Shown here: piece by piece, positions 1 to 8,412 of the stretch | Position numbering within the stretch: position 1 is the stretch's first letter | Layout of the letters: the number at the start of each line of letters is the position of its first letter | DNA from: Nocardiopsis sp. CC223A | GTDB taxonomy: Bacteria > Actinomycetota > Actinomycetes > Streptosporangiales > Streptosporangiaceae | Assembly (NCBI RefSeq): GCF_030766825.1 | Contig: NZ_JASFDV010000069.1 | Location: 1 to 39,287, forward strand | Reading direction: 5' to 3' | Length of the DNA: 39,287 nucleotides | Made by a program: the position numbers and the translations under genes | Notes under the pieces: generated by a model | The model's database searches: none | Told to the model about the DNA's origin: nothing | Seen by the model: the letters and a program-made list of their open reading frames with translations, nothing else

Positions 1-75
1 GTTCCCCCTCCGCGGTGCGCGGGTGGACCAGCGGGTCGGCGGGCTTCGCGGCAGCCGCCCGGCGGCGTGGGCCGA

Positions 76-687
76 TCAGCCGGAGGTCGCGGCGGCGGGT
101 GACCCGTCGGTCGCCCCGTCGGCGGCCCCCGGCTTGGCGGGGCAGCCCACCAGGTGGTCGTCGACGACTCCCGTGGACTGGAGGTAGGAGTAGACGATGG
201 TGGTGCCCACGAACGAGAACCCGCGCTTCTTCAGGTCCTTGCTCACCCGGTCCGACAGCGGTGTGCTCGCCGGGACCTCGGCGGGTTCGGTGAAGTGGTT
301 GACCAGCGGCACACCCTCGGTCCAGGACCACAGGTAGTCGGCGAAGGTGCCGTACTCCTCGCGCACCCGCAGGAACGCCCGGGCGTTGCGGGCCAGCGAG
401 GCGACCTTGAGCCGGTTGCGGATGATGCCGGGCTCGGCCAGCAGCTTCTTCTCCCGCTCCTCGTCGTAGGCGGCGACCGCCGTGTAGTCGAACCCGTCCA
501 GCAGCGCGCGGTAGTTCGCGCGCTTGTTGAGCACCGTGGCCCAGGAGAGCCCCGCCTGCGCCCCTTCCAGCACCAGCATCTCGAACAGGTGGGTGTCGTC
601 GTGGGACGGGCGGCCCCACTCCCGGTCGTGGTAGGCGGTCATCGACTCGGACGCGTTCCGCGCCCAGGCACAGCGCCGGTCGGTCAT
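76..687 (-). CDS. tag: DNA-3-methyladenine glycosylase I
   Basis: Base-excision repair enzyme that removes 3-methyladenine from alkylated DNA in the cytoplasm. The 203-residue protein has the usual Tag length. The four zinc-snap ligands of the family are all visible: Cys6, His20 (in AYHDREWG), His178 and Cys182 (in DDHLVGC). The catalytic/base-recognition segment LEGAQAGLSW carries the conserved Glu at residue 41. The C-terminal 20 residues are Ala/Gly/Ser-rich and probably disordered. It starts with ATG at 687, immediately next to the decayed VOC fragment on the other strand. Nothing in the flanks shows alkylation-specific control. Family assignment is secure. Confidence 0.95.
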   Translation of the reverse strand: MTDRRCAWARNASESMTAYHDREWGRPSHDDTHLFEMLVLEGAQAGLSWATVLNKRANYRALLDGFDYTAVAAYDEEREKKLLAEPGIIRNRLKVASLARNARAFLRVREEYGTFADYLWSWTEGVPLVNHFTEPAEVPASTPLSDRVSKDLKKRGFSFVGTTIVYSYLQSTGVVDDHLVGCPAKPGAADGATDGSPAAATSG

Positions 688-754
688 GGATGCTCCCTAC
701 GTCGTGGGGCGGCGGATCGGTGGCGCCCGCGGGCCATGGTGCCACCTCCCGCCG

Positions 755-871
755 ACCGTCGCCCCGGCCGCCCGCGTCACCGCCGCCGGGTACACCGTCA
801 CCTGGGACGGCCTGTTCCCCGGGTACCGCCGCTGCTACGTCCACACCCCCCTCGGCAACCGCCTGGAGTTC
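755..871 (+). pseudogene. Remnant of a VOC (glyoxalase-fold) protein, C-terminal piece only
   Basis: About 40 codons in one forward frame read like the end of a glyoxalase/bleomycin-resistance-type VOC domain: AAGYTVTWDGLFPGYRRCYV followed by PLGNRLEF, where the family normally has a metal-ligand Glu in the final NRLEF motif. No N-terminal half and no start with a ribosome site precede it, and the frame then runs on into unrelated Pro/Arg-rich sequence. I read it as the eroded tail of a lost gene, perhaps damaged when the tag/ABC junction formed. Confidence 0.5.
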
Positions 872-1055
872 CCCTCACCCGTCGCTCCTCGGGACCGGCC
901 CCCTCCCCGCACGTCTCCTCACCCGTGCCCGGGCACCACCGGAGGCCGGTGGGCCCCGACCGGTGCGACCACCGGCCCGTGCCCGGGAGACGACCCCGCC
1001 GGTGTCGCGGACCCCGACCGGTTCGCGACCCGCGCCGAGCCCCCGGCCGTTCCGG

Positions 1056-1094
1056 CGGTCCGGGGCGCCCCGGACACCGAGGCGCCCCGGACCG
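1056..1094 (-). terminator. Distal hairpin downstream of ABC operon
   Basis: Perfect 14-bp inverted repeat (1056-1069 with 1081-1094, arm GGTCCGGGGCGCC plus one flanking pair) around an 11-base loop. It lies about 165 bases past the end of the ABC genes and has no T-run. It could be a back-up terminator or simply an extragenic palindrome. Confidence 0.4.
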
Positions 1095-1231
1095 GTGTCC
1101 GTCGCCCGGTCCGTTCCCGTCTTACGGCCCGGTGCCCGGATCGTCGTCCGATCCGTCCCTCCCGCCATCCGACATGTCCCCTGTCCTGCGGCCCGGTTCC
1201 CGGATCGCCGTCGGTGTCCGGTCGGCAGGCA

Positions 1232-1257
1232 GGCCGGTTCCTGTGGGGGAACCGGCC
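1232..1257 (-). terminator. Terminator of ABC exporter operon
   Basis: Perfect 10-bp stem GGCCGGTTCC / GGAACCGGCC with a 6-base loop, ending one base before the stop codon of the downstream ABC gene on the minus strand. Position and stability fit a transcript end; there is no clear U-tract, as is common in actinobacteria. Confidence 0.6.
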
Positions 1258-1258
1258 C

Positions 1259-3025
1259 TCACCCCGTTCGGTCGCCGTGCCAGGAGCGCCACAGTGCCGC
1301 ATAGGGACCGTCGGCGTCGACCAGCTCGTCGTGCGAACCCAGTTCGGTGATCCGCCCGTCCTCCACCACGGCGATCCGGTCGGCGTCGTGCGCGGTGTGC
1401 AACCGGTGCGCGATCGCGATCACCGTCCGCCCCTCCAGCACCGCCGCCAGAGAGCGCTCCGCCTGCCGGGCCGTGGTCGGGTCCAACAGCGAGGTCGCCT
1501 CGTCCAGGACCACCGTGTGCGGGTCGGCCAGCACCACCCGCGCCAACGCCACCTGCTGCGCCCGGGCGGGATCCAGCACGATCCCGCCCGGGCCCAGTGG
1601 TGTGTCCAGCCCTCGCGGCAGTGCCGCCGCCCAGCCGGCGTCCACCGCCTCCAGCGCCGCCGCGAGAGCGGCGTCGTCCGCCTCCTCGGCGGCGATCTCC
1701 AGGTTCTCCCGCAGCGTCCCGGCGAACACGTGGTGCTCCTGGCTCACCAGCACGATCCGCTCGCGCAGCTCCCGCGTCCCCAGGTCCGTGACCGGCACCC
1801 CGCCCACCAGCACCAGCCCCGAACGCGGCGCGTCCGCCCCCGCCAGCAACCGGCCCAGCGTGCTCTTGCCCGCACCCGACGGGCCCACGATCGCCCACCG
1901 CTCGCCCGGCCGCACCGACAGCGTGATCCCGCGCAGCACGTCCCGCCCGTCCACGTAGGCGTAGTGGACGTCGCGGACCTCGATGCGGTCGTCCGCGGCC
2001 ACCGGGCCCGGCGGTGGCGGCTCCACGGCCACCGACCCCACCCCGAACACCCGGGCGAACGACGCCCCACTGCGCTGGAGCAACTCGATCCAGACCATGA
2101 TCCAACCGGCGCTGTCCTGTACCCGCAGCATGTACAGGCAGCAGGTGACCACCACCCCGAGCGCCACCCGGCCGTCCAGGTACAGCAGCCCGCCCACCAG
2201 CAGCACCACCACCGCGGGCAGCGAGAACGCGATGTCCGTGACCGGGTACAGCACCGACCTCAGGTACAGGGTGCGCCGTCGTGCCCGGTACACCTCCACC
2301 GCGTCCCGGTCCGCCGCCGCGACCCGCAGCCCGCCCAGTGCGAACGCCTCCACGGTGCGGCCGCCCTGCACGGTCGCCGTCACCCCCTCCACCGCAGCGG
2401 AGCCGGCCGCGCCCTCCGCGAGGTACGCCTCCCGGGACCGGCGCAGGTACCAGTGCACCACCAGCCAGGCCGGTGGCACCCCCAGCAGCACCACCGCCCC
2501 CAGCAGCGGGCTGAGCCAGAACACCGCGGCGAGCAGGAACAGGATGCGCAGCGACGACGGCACGATGTCGGGCACCGCCGTCCGCAGCGTCGCCCCGGCG
2601 GTGGCGACGTCCGCCGTCACACGTGTGGTGAGATCGCCGGTGCCGGACCGCTCGACCACGCGGGTGGGCAGCGCCAGCACCCGATCGACGAACTCCTCCC
2701 GCAGCCGGGCCAGCGCCCGTTCCCCGAACCGGAACGCGCTCAGCTTGGCGTACCGGTTGAGCACCAGGGTCGCCAGCGCGCACGCCACGGCGGCCACCGC
2801 CAGCCCGTCCACCGCCGACACCGTCGCGGTGCCCGCCTCCAGCAGGTCCACGATCCGCCCCACCAGGTAGGGCGCGACCAGTCCGACCGCCGCGGCGGCG
2901 CAGGTGAGCAGCACCATCCGCAGCAGCGGACCGCGTTCGGCCGCCATCAGCCGCCGCAGCTCCCGCCGTACCGTCCCCCGCCCCGCCACCGGCAGCGCCG
3001 CCGTGTCCGGTCCCGCCCTGCTCAC
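1259..3025 (-). CDS. ABC exporter half-transporter with intact ATP site, degenerate signature
   Basis: Fused membrane/ATPase exporter subunit of 588 residues: transmembrane helices in about residues 30-320, ATPase domain from about 345. The nucleotide site is complete: Walker A GPSGAGKST at 381-389, Walker B ending in Asp508-Glu509 (VVLDEATS), and a switch His in IAHRL. The LSGGQ signature is not recognisable; its place, near 484-490, reads LDPARAQ. It starts with GTG and overlaps the upstream subunit gene by 4 bases (GTGA), so the two are surely co-translated and form a heterodimer. In heterodimeric type IV exporters only one of the two composite ATP sites hydrolyses; this subunit supplies the Walker motifs of that site. 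Substrate unknown; lipids, peptides or drugs are typical for the family. Confidence 0.9.
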   Translation of the reverse strand: MSRAGPDTAALPVAGRGTVRRELRRLMAAERGPLLRMVLLTCAAAAVGLVAPYLVGRIVDLLEAGTATVSAVDGLAVAAVACALATLVLNRYAKLSAFRFGERALARLREEFVDRVLALPTRVVERSGTGDLTTRVTADVATAGATLRTAVPDIVPSSLRILFLLAAVFWLSPLLGAVVLLGVPPAWLVVHWYLRRSREAYLAEGAAGSAAVEGVTATVQGGRTVEAFALGGLRVAAADRDAVEVYRARRRTLYLRSVLYPVTDIAFSLPAVVVLLVGGLLYLDGRVALGVVVTCCLYMLRVQDSAGWIMVWIELLQRSGASFARVFGVGSVAVEPPPPGPVAADDRIEVRDVHYAYVDGRDVLRGITLSVRPGERWAIVGPSGAGKSTLGRLLAGADAPRSGLVLVGGVPVTDLGTRELRERIVLVSQEHHVFAGTLRENLEIAAEEADDAALAAALEAVDAGWAAALPRGLDTPLGPGGIVLDPARAQQVALARVVLADPHTVVLDEATSLLDPTTARQAERSLAAVLEGRTVIAIAHRLHTAHDADRIAVVEDGRITELGSHDELVDADGPYAALWRSWHGDRTG

Positions 3026-4953
3026 CGCTCCCCCTCCCCGTCAGGGAGCCGTTCCGGCCGGGCGCCGTCCGCCGCGGCCGCGTGGCCGTCGGCCCCGGAC
3101 CCCTCTCCGCCGCCCGCACCGGCGCCGACCGCCGGTCCCGGCGGGGCAGCGGTGTGCCGCACGGCGTTCCGGGGGTCCTCCTCGTCGGCGCCGCGCAGGA
3201 CCAGGGCCCGGTAGCCGGCGCACTCCGCCACCAGTTCCGCGTGGGTGCCCTCCGCGACCACCCGCCCGCCGACCAGGAACAGCACCCGGTCGGCGCGGTC
3301 CGCCACCAGCGGCGAGGAGGTGACGACCAGCGTGGCCCCGCCGCGCCGTTCGGCGCGCAGCCGCTCCGCGATCGCGGCCTCGGTGTGCGCGTCCACCGCT
3401 GAGGTGGGCTCCACCAGGATCAGCACCTCCGGGTCGGCCAGCACCGCTCGGGCCAGCCGCACCCGCTGCCGCTGCCCGCCCGACAGGTCGCGCCCCTGCG
3501 TCTCCACCGCCGAATCGAGCCCGTCCGGCAGCGCCTCGGCCACGTCCGTCGCGGCCGCGGTGTGCAGCGCCAGGTCGACCTCCACCTCGTCCCGCCCACC
3601 GTGTACGTCCACGACCTCCCGCAGGGTTCCGGCGAACAGGTACGCGTCGTTGTCGGACACCAGGATCCGTTCGCGCACCACCGCCGGGTCCACCTCCCGC
3701 AGCGGCACCCCGCCCCAGGTGGCCGCCGAGTCGACATATCCGCCCAGCCGGTCCGCCACCAGGGCCGACGCGTCCGGGTCCGCGCCCACCAGAGCAGTCA
3801 GCGCCCCCGTCGGCACCCGCACCCCCGACTCCGGGTCGGCCAGCTCACCCGGCCCCGGCGGCGGTGGCACCTCCCCGCCCCCGTACCGATCCGGCCCGGT
3901 CCGCAGCAGCGCCAGCAACCGTGTCAGCGACACGTGCCCGGCGCTGAAGTCCGTCGCCACCTCCACCAGTTGGAACACCGGGACCACCAGCACCGCCACG
4001 TACCCGTACACCGCGACCGTCTCGCCCACGGTGAGCTCCCCGGACACCGCCAGCCGGGCCGCGATCCAGGTGACCACGGCGGTGAACACCAGTGGGGCGC
4101 ACTGGCTGACCTCCTCGAACCAACTGGTCACCGCCCCCAGCCGGTACCCGTCGCGCACCAGCCCGCCGGAACGCTCGCGGTACCGCCGCGCGAACCTCTC
4201 CTTGCCGCCGATCCCGCACAGCACCCGCAGTCCCGACACGATGTCGGCCGCCAGGGTGGTGACCTCACCCTCCCGGTCCCGGTAGGTGTTCTGCCGGTCG
4301 TGCATCCGCCGCAGCAGCGGGGCCAGCACCAGTGCCGTCACCGGCAGCCCGAGGAGCACCACCACCGCCAGGACCGGGGCGAACCCCCACAGGATCACCA
4401 CCACGCCCACGCAGCCCAGTACGCTGCCGATCCCCGGACCGAACAGGGTGAGGATCTGTGAGATACGGCCCGCGTCCGCGGACTGCACCACCGAGAGGTC
4501 TCCGGACGAGGTGCCCCGCGACAGTGGCGCCCCCACCAGGGCGGCGTGCCGGGCCAGCACCCGTGTGCAGTGCAGGGAGGCGTGCGCCCGGACCATCGCC
4601 ATGGTGCGGTGCCGCAGGATCGATGCGAGCGCGGTGAACACCAGCACCCCGGCGAACACCCCGGTCCACCCCAGCAGCGCGGCCCGGTCCCCGGCCCGCA
4701 GCCCCTCGTCCACAGCCTGGGAGAGGAGGTAGGGCGGGACCAGCAGGCCGACCATCCACACGATGCCCCAGAAGGAGCCGAGCGCGACCCGCCCGGGCTG
4801 CGCCCGCACCAGCCACCACAGGAACCGCACCGGCCCCCGGGTGTCGGGGGTGCCCACCCGCGCCAACGGCGGGCGAGGGCTTTTCGGAGGACAAGAACGG
4901 CCGGGAGGACCGGTCATGGGCCGTCGGGGGGATCGGACGTCGGTCTCCGCCAC
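3022..4953 (-). CDS. ABC exporter half-transporter with degenerate ATP site, canonical signature
   Basis: First gene of the exporter pair, 643 residues from the preferred GTG at 4953, which has GAGGTG five bases upstream; a longer TTG start at 4971 and an internal ATG at 4917 fit less well. The N-terminal half carries the membrane helices. In the ATPase domain the signature LSGGQRQR is perfect, but Walker A is lost (GADPDASA where GxxGxGKS/T is expected), the Walker B Asp is Val (LILVEPTS) and the switch His is replaced (VTSSP). This mirrors the defects of its partner, so one competent and one dead ATP site would form. The C-terminal 45 or so residues are Ala/Gly-rich and charged. Substrate unknown. 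Confidence 0.88.
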   Translation of the reverse strand: MAETDVRSPRRPMTGPPGRSCPPKSPRPPLARVGTPDTRGPVRFLWWLVRAQPGRVALGSFWGIVWMVGLLVPPYLLSQAVDEGLRAGDRAALLGWTGVFAGVLVFTALASILRHRTMAMVRAHASLHCTRVLARHAALVGAPLSRGTSSGDLSVVQSADAGRISQILTLFGPGIGSVLGCVGVVVILWGFAPVLAVVVLLGLPVTALVLAPLLRRMHDRQNTYRDREGEVTTLAADIVSGLRVLCGIGGKERFARRYRERSGGLVRDGYRLGAVTSWFEEVSQCAPLVFTAVVTWIAARLAVSGELTVGETVAVYGYVAVLVVPVFQLVEVATDFSAGHVSLTRLLALLRTGPDRYGGGEVPPPPGPGELADPESGVRVPTGALTALVGADPDASALVADRLGGYVDSAATWGGVPLREVDPAVVRERILVSDNDAYLFAGTLREVVDVHGGRDEVEVDLALHTAAATDVAEALPDGLDSAVETQGRDLSGGQRQRVRLARAVLADPEVLILVEPTSAVDAHTEAAIAERLRAERRGGATLVVTSSPLVADRADRVLFLVGGRVVAEGTHAELVAECAGYRALVLRGADEEDPRNAVRHTAAPPGPAVGAGAGGGEGSGADGHAAAADGARPERLPDGEGER

Positions 4954-5088
4954 GGGCGCACCTCGTTCCAAGGGGGCTTTTTTCCATCAAAGCAGCACCC
5001 CCGGCCCGCCGTAAGGCACCCCGGGCTGCTGTGGACAACCCCGTTCACCGAGCCGGGAACGCCCCCCTTTTCCCGCCCCACCCTTCTC

Positions 5089-5103
5089 GAAGGTCACACC
5101 TTC
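5089..5103. promoter_or_regulatory. Dyad GAAGGT-N3-ACCTTC, candidate operator
   Basis: Perfect 6-bp arms around a 3-base centre, about 135 bases upstream of the ABC exporter start. The form fits a dimeric regulator site; no regulator gene lies directly next to it. Confidence 0.35.
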
Positions 5104-5114
5104 ACCAGGGGATA

Positions 5115-5130
5115 TTTCCGTTCACGGAAA
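5115..5130. promoter_or_regulatory. Dyad TTTCCG-N4-CGGAAA, candidate operator
   Basis: Perfect 6-bp arms around TTCA, 11 bases from the first dyad. The two different dyads side by side suggest two regulators or one regulator plus a small hairpin in the leader. Confidence 0.35.
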
Positions 5131-5291
5131 AGAGGAATCGGGCTCATCCCGTTTCGCTTCGTCGACCACTGTCCCCGTGCTCGGGGGAATGATCGCCGAT
5201 CCCGACGGCGACACCGCTGGCGCGTACAGGCCGGACACCGAGCCGAAGGCCGCCACGGTCGCCCGATACGGGGCGATGTCATCCGCGCGGT

Positions 5292-5918
5292 TCACCGGTC
5301 CGCCTCAGGTGTCCGTCCCTCCCTTTCGGCCTCGCTCAGGGATTCCAGGAAGGCCTGAGCGTCCTTCCGCCCCCGTGCCGACAGCGGAAGCGCCACGGTC
5401 AGCAGGAACAGGAAGAAGGCGAACCCCAGGAGATTCGTCCACGGGACGGTGAGGACTCCGCCAGGCCAGGGAAAGCGCTCAAGGATCGCCCACGTGTTCG
5501 CGGCGAATCCGACCAGGAAACCGATGAGGGGGAGGCGCAGTGTCCACCACGGTGACTGCCGCAGGATGTTCCGCGCCGTGATCCGGGCCGTCTCGTCCAC
5601 CAGAGGACCCCCGGTGGGTCGTCGCCTCCGTACAGCCCGGGAGGCGGCTCGCCGTGTTGCCATGGTCGCACCCGGGGGAGGGGGCAGGGTTCTGCCCACG
5701 GCCGACCGCATGAGCAGACCGAAACAGGCTCCGCTCGCCAGCGCCAGGACCGTGCAGGGCACCGCCTTCCACACCGTCGACATCCGCTGATCGGGCGGGG
5801 ACCCGGCGTCCATGGCGGAGAACACCAGGAAGCAGAACAGCCCCGTGAGGAGCCCGAACATGCCCGCGCTCGTCCACAGGGCGCACATCCGCCTTCGTCG
5901 GGTCGGGGCGGGGGTCAA
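5292..5918 (-). CDS. Four-helix membrane protein, third paralogue of operon
   Basis: A 208-residue protein of unknown function with about four hydrophobic segments: two near the N-terminus (about residues 13-35 and 50-72) and two in the C-terminal half (about 130-150 and 160-182). A charged loop lies between the pairs. That loop holds VDETARITARNILRQ, which resembles loop motifs in the two upstream genes. The TTG start at 5918 overlaps the upstream stop (TTGA) and has GAGGAGG just before it; an internal ATG at 5888 is possible. The tail (about residues 180-208) is polar, with many Glu and Arg. It is last in a three-gene operon. No catalytic motif is visible. Confidence 0.7.
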   Translation of the reverse strand: MTPAPTRRRRMCALWTSAGMFGLLTGLFCFLVFSAMDAGSPPDQRMSTVWKAVPCTVLALASGACFGLLMRSAVGRTLPPPPGATMATRRAASRAVRRRRPTGGPLVDETARITARNILRQSPWWTLRLPLIGFLVGFAANTWAILERFPWPGGVLTVPWTNLLGFAFFLFLLTVALPLSARGRKDAQAFLESLSEAEREGRTPEADR

Positions 5919-6535
5919 GGGCCCTCCTCGGGTTCGGGCGCATCGGCCGGGGACGACAGGGCCCGGGCCCGCCTCTTGCGGTGCTCGATCAGCGGCACCC
6001 CCACGGTCAGGTACAGGGCGGCCACGACGGCGACGGTCACGTGGAACACGGCGAAGGAGTACCTCCCGTCGGCGATGTTCAACCCGCCCGAGAGGGTGGA
6101 GACGGCCAACATGACCGCCGCGAGCAAGGCCTGCGCAGAGTGCCCCAGGGGAGCCGCCACGACCAGCCGCGCGTACCGCTCCGCCACCCGGTCGGTCTCC
6201 GCGTCCCCGCTGAGACGCCCCTCGCGGACCAGGCGCTGTGCTTTACGGAACCTCTCCCGGTCCCCGTCCACGGTCGCCTTCCGGACGTCTTGCTCCGTGC
6301 CCCACACGCTGGTGGCGGTGATCAGCCCGATGATCAGAACCCCGATCACCCACAGCACCGGCACCGGCACCCCGATCAGGTCATCGGCCAGCACCGTGAC
6401 GAGTATCAACACGGGCACCGGACTCAGAGCCGCTCCGAGGATCGCCCCGTACACACGCGGGTGGTCCTGGGCGAACCACTGCACCGACAGCGGGAACAGG
6501 TGCCCGGGCAGCGGCCGGGGCGGAACGCCGCTCAC
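5915..6535 (-). CDS. Four-helix membrane protein, second paralogue of operon
   Basis: A 206-residue protein with two hydrophobic segments at about 29-50 and 57-75, a charged loop at about 80-125 that includes ETDRVAERYARLVV, two further helices at about 130-150 and 163-183, and an acidic C-terminus. The layout and the loop motif match the neighbours on both sides, so all three probably came from tandem duplication. The GTG start at 6535 overlaps the upstream stop by 4 bases (GTGA). Function unknown. The loop is predicted to be cytoplasmic from its charge and could bind a partner or link the paralogues into a hetero-oligomer; this is inference. Confidence 0.7.
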   Translation of the reverse strand: MSGVPPRPLPGHLFPLSVQWFAQDHPRVYGAILGAALSPVPVLILVTVLADDLIGVPVPVLWVIGVLIIGLITATSVWGTEQDVRKATVDGDRERFRKAQRLVREGRLSGDAETDRVAERYARLVVAAPLGHSAQALLAAVMLAVSTLSGGLNIADGRYSFAVFHVTVAVVAALYLTVGVPLIEHRKRRARALSSPADAPEPEEGP

Positions 6536-7278
6536 CGGCCCACCCCGTACAGCTCGCGCAGCAGGGCCTCGTGGAATCCACGGAACTCCAGTGCCCTACG
6601 GCGCAGGAACACCAGCCGCCACGGCGCTGCGAATACGCACACGAAGACGAACAGTGTTCCGCTCCGGAGGAGCGCGAGAACCGAGTCACCCTCCAGGATG
6701 CCCCGCACCGGTCCAGAGCCCGACAAGAGGAACACGAGACCGACGAGGTAGGCCTGGAGGGGCAGCAGGATCCTCGCATCGAGGATGCCCCGGCGGATCA
6801 GATTCTCGGCAGCGATCCGGGCCACGTGGTCGGTCTCCGGGGCCCCGCCCACCATCCCGTTCCGGATGCGGCCCACCGCGGCACGGAACCGCGCGGTGCT
6901 CACCCCTGGGGGCAGATCCTCCGGACTCAGCCACGGAAGGGAGAAGAACATCAGCCCCATCGGAACGGACAGGGCCGACAGAGCGAACGAGGTTACCGTC
7001 TCGACGGTTTTCACCGTTTCCCACCCTGGCATGGAAGGCCCGAGGAAGGCGGGCATCTCCACGTTGTCGTAGTGGAGCCCGGTCGCGAAATGCAGAGTCC
7101 CGACCGCCACCCATACTCCGAGCAGGCAGTACGCGATGGTGGACCGCCGCCTGTACCACTTCTCGTAGGAGTCGGAGCCCGCCACGGGTGGGCACGCGTT
7201 CAGCGTCGTCAGGGGATGCGACAAGAGGATGTCCCTCCAGGCCCGAAGCGGGCGGCCGGGTCGGCGCCTCGACGCCAT
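6532..7278 (-). CDS. Four-helix membrane protein, first paralogue of operon
   Basis: The first and longest of the three related membrane proteins (248 residues). An N-terminal arm of about 40 residues is basic at its start. Helices follow at about 46-66, 92-115, 172-195 and 205-225. The central loop contains RIRNGMVGGAPETDHVAR and then AAENLIRRG, the clearest version of the motif seen in the other two. It starts with ATG at 7278; no strong ribosome site is visible, so an internal start cannot be excluded. Downstream genes overlap it by 4 bases each, which argues for one transcript and coupled translation. I do not recognise the family. Confidence 0.7.
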   Translation of the reverse strand: MASRRRPGRPLRAWRDILLSHPLTTLNACPPVAGSDSYEKWYRRRSTIAYCLLGVWVAVGTLHFATGLHYDNVEMPAFLGPSMPGWETVKTVETVTSFALSALSVPMGLMFFSLPWLSPEDLPPGVSTARFRAAVGRIRNGMVGGAPETDHVARIAAENLIRRGILDARILLPLQAYLVGLVFLLSGSGPVRGILEGDSVLALLRSGTLFVFVCVFAAPWRLVFLRRRALEFRGFHEALLRELYGVGR

Positions 7279-7407
7279 TCTAAGGAATCCGCGGTGGGAA
7301 TTCCGTTCCGGTCTCCCGGATCACCCGAAGCCCATGGTCAAAGCACTGATCTCCGAATCCCTGTTTTCGGTTGACCCGGTAAACGGGCACCACCCCTTCC
7401 CATCCCC

Positions 7408-8391
7408 TCAGCCCGTCCCCACCCCCTGCACCAGTGCCTCCGCCGTCCCCGTGCGCGCGTACAGCACGTACCGCCCCGTCCGGTGCGCGCTCACCAGCCC
7501 CGCCCGCCGCAGCGCGTTCAGCGCCTCCGACACCGTGGCCACCGACCTCCCGGTCCGCCGCGCCAGGTCCCCCGTACCCGCCGGGCCCGTCAGCTCCACC
7601 AGCACCGCCGCCCGGGTCCGACCCAGCACCCCGGTCAGCGCCTGCGGCACCGACGTGGTCCGCCGCTCCCACAGGGTGCCCACACCCCGGGCGGGATAGC
7701 GCACGGTCGGCGGTGAGAACGGCGACACGATGTGCCAGATCGCCGGGTACGAGAACACCGACGGCGTCAGCACCAGCCCCCGCCCCTCCAGGTCCCGCGG
7801 CCCGTCCACCGCCTTGCTCGGCACCCGCAGCGTCCCCCCGTCCCACCGGATCGCCGGGTCCAGGTCCGCGAACGCGTGCCGCACCCCGCCCTCGGCCATC
7901 CGGCGGGCCCGGTACAGCAGGTCGCCCTCCAGCAGCGACAGCACCCGCGGCCAGTAGGGGGCGACCGCCACCTCCCAGTAGGCGGTGATCTCCTCGGCCA
8001 GGCGGCGCATCCCGCCGACCGGGTCGGCCAGCAGCCGCTCCACCTGCGGCCCCACGGGGGTGTCGGCGTCCGTCAGCGACTCCCGCACGAACTCCGGCGG
8101 CAGGGCGGCCAGCTCGGCCATCTCCACCTCCAGGTCGGGCAGCGCCACCCGGGGCACCGGGCACACCAGGGCGGGGATCACCCGCGCCTCGGGCGGCACC
8201 AGCTCGGCGAGCAGCGGCCACGACCGCTCCGCCGCCCGCACCCGGTCGGCCACCTCGGCCGCCCACACCCGGTGGACGGGGGCGGGGGAGCGCCGGGTCA
8301 GCTGCATCCGGGAGGCCACCGCCTCCCACACCGGCGACACCGCGAACCGGCTGCCGCCGATCTCCCCGGCTGCCAGCGTCAACTCGATCAT
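7408..8391 (-). CDS. ArsR-type winged-helix regulator with DUF5937-like N-terminal domain
   Basis: A 327-residue transcription factor. The last 90 or so residues form an ArsR-type winged helix (RAAVLVELTGPAGTGDLA, then TGRSVATVSEALNALRRAGL as the recognition helix region). The long N-terminal part, starting MIELTLAAGEIGGSRFAVSP, matches my memory of the DUF5937 domain found on actinobacterial ArsR-like proteins. I chose the ATG at 8391; the frame stays open upstream to 8451. The gene diverges from the MFS exporter at 8463, the standard arrangement of a local repressor with its pump. No metal-binding Cys cluster is visible, so an organic ligand is more likely than a metal. Confidence 0.85.
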   Translation of the reverse strand: MIELTLAAGEIGGSRFAVSPVWEAVASRMQLTRRSPAPVHRVWAAEVADRVRAAERSWPLLAELVPPEARVIPALVCPVPRVALPDLEVEMAELAALPPEFVRESLTDADTPVGPQVERLLADPVGGMRRLAEEITAYWEVAVAPYWPRVLSLLEGDLLYRARRMAEGGVRHAFADLDPAIRWDGGTLRVPSKAVDGPRDLEGRGLVLTPSVFSYPAIWHIVSPFSPPTVRYPARGVGTLWERRTTSVPQALTGVLGRTRAAVLVELTGPAGTGDLARRTGRSVATVSEALNALRRAGLVSAHRTGRYVLYARTGTAEALVQGVGTG

Positions 8392-8412
8392 GTCCGCCCA
8401 TCCTCGGCCGCC

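Larger units (their letters stand above)
872..1258. other. Non-coding stretch between VOC remnant and ABC operon
   Basis: No convincing coding frame. It is very GC-rich and full of short self-complementary words (for example GTGCCCGGGCAC near 930). Two strong hairpins, annotated separately, lie at 1056-1094 and 1232-1257 and would end transcription coming from the ABC genes. I see no promoter or mobile-element signature here. Confidence 0.5.
4954..5291. other. Upstream region of ABC operon, with two dyads
   Basis: No gene found. The region separates the start of the ABC operon from the 3' end of the membrane-protein operon, both on the minus strand, so it should hold the ABC promoter. Two short perfect dyads stand out at 5089-5103 and 5115-5130 and are annotated separately. 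Base composition is a little less GC-rich than the flanking genes. I could not find a convincing -35/-10 pair or a terminator for the genes to the right. Confidence 0.5.

Noticed and set aside
686..3214. 842-codon forward open frame across the ABC gene region
   Set aside because: It is the antisense shadow of the ABC exporter gene; composition is Arg/Pro/His-rich and no domain is present except the short VOC remnant at its start.
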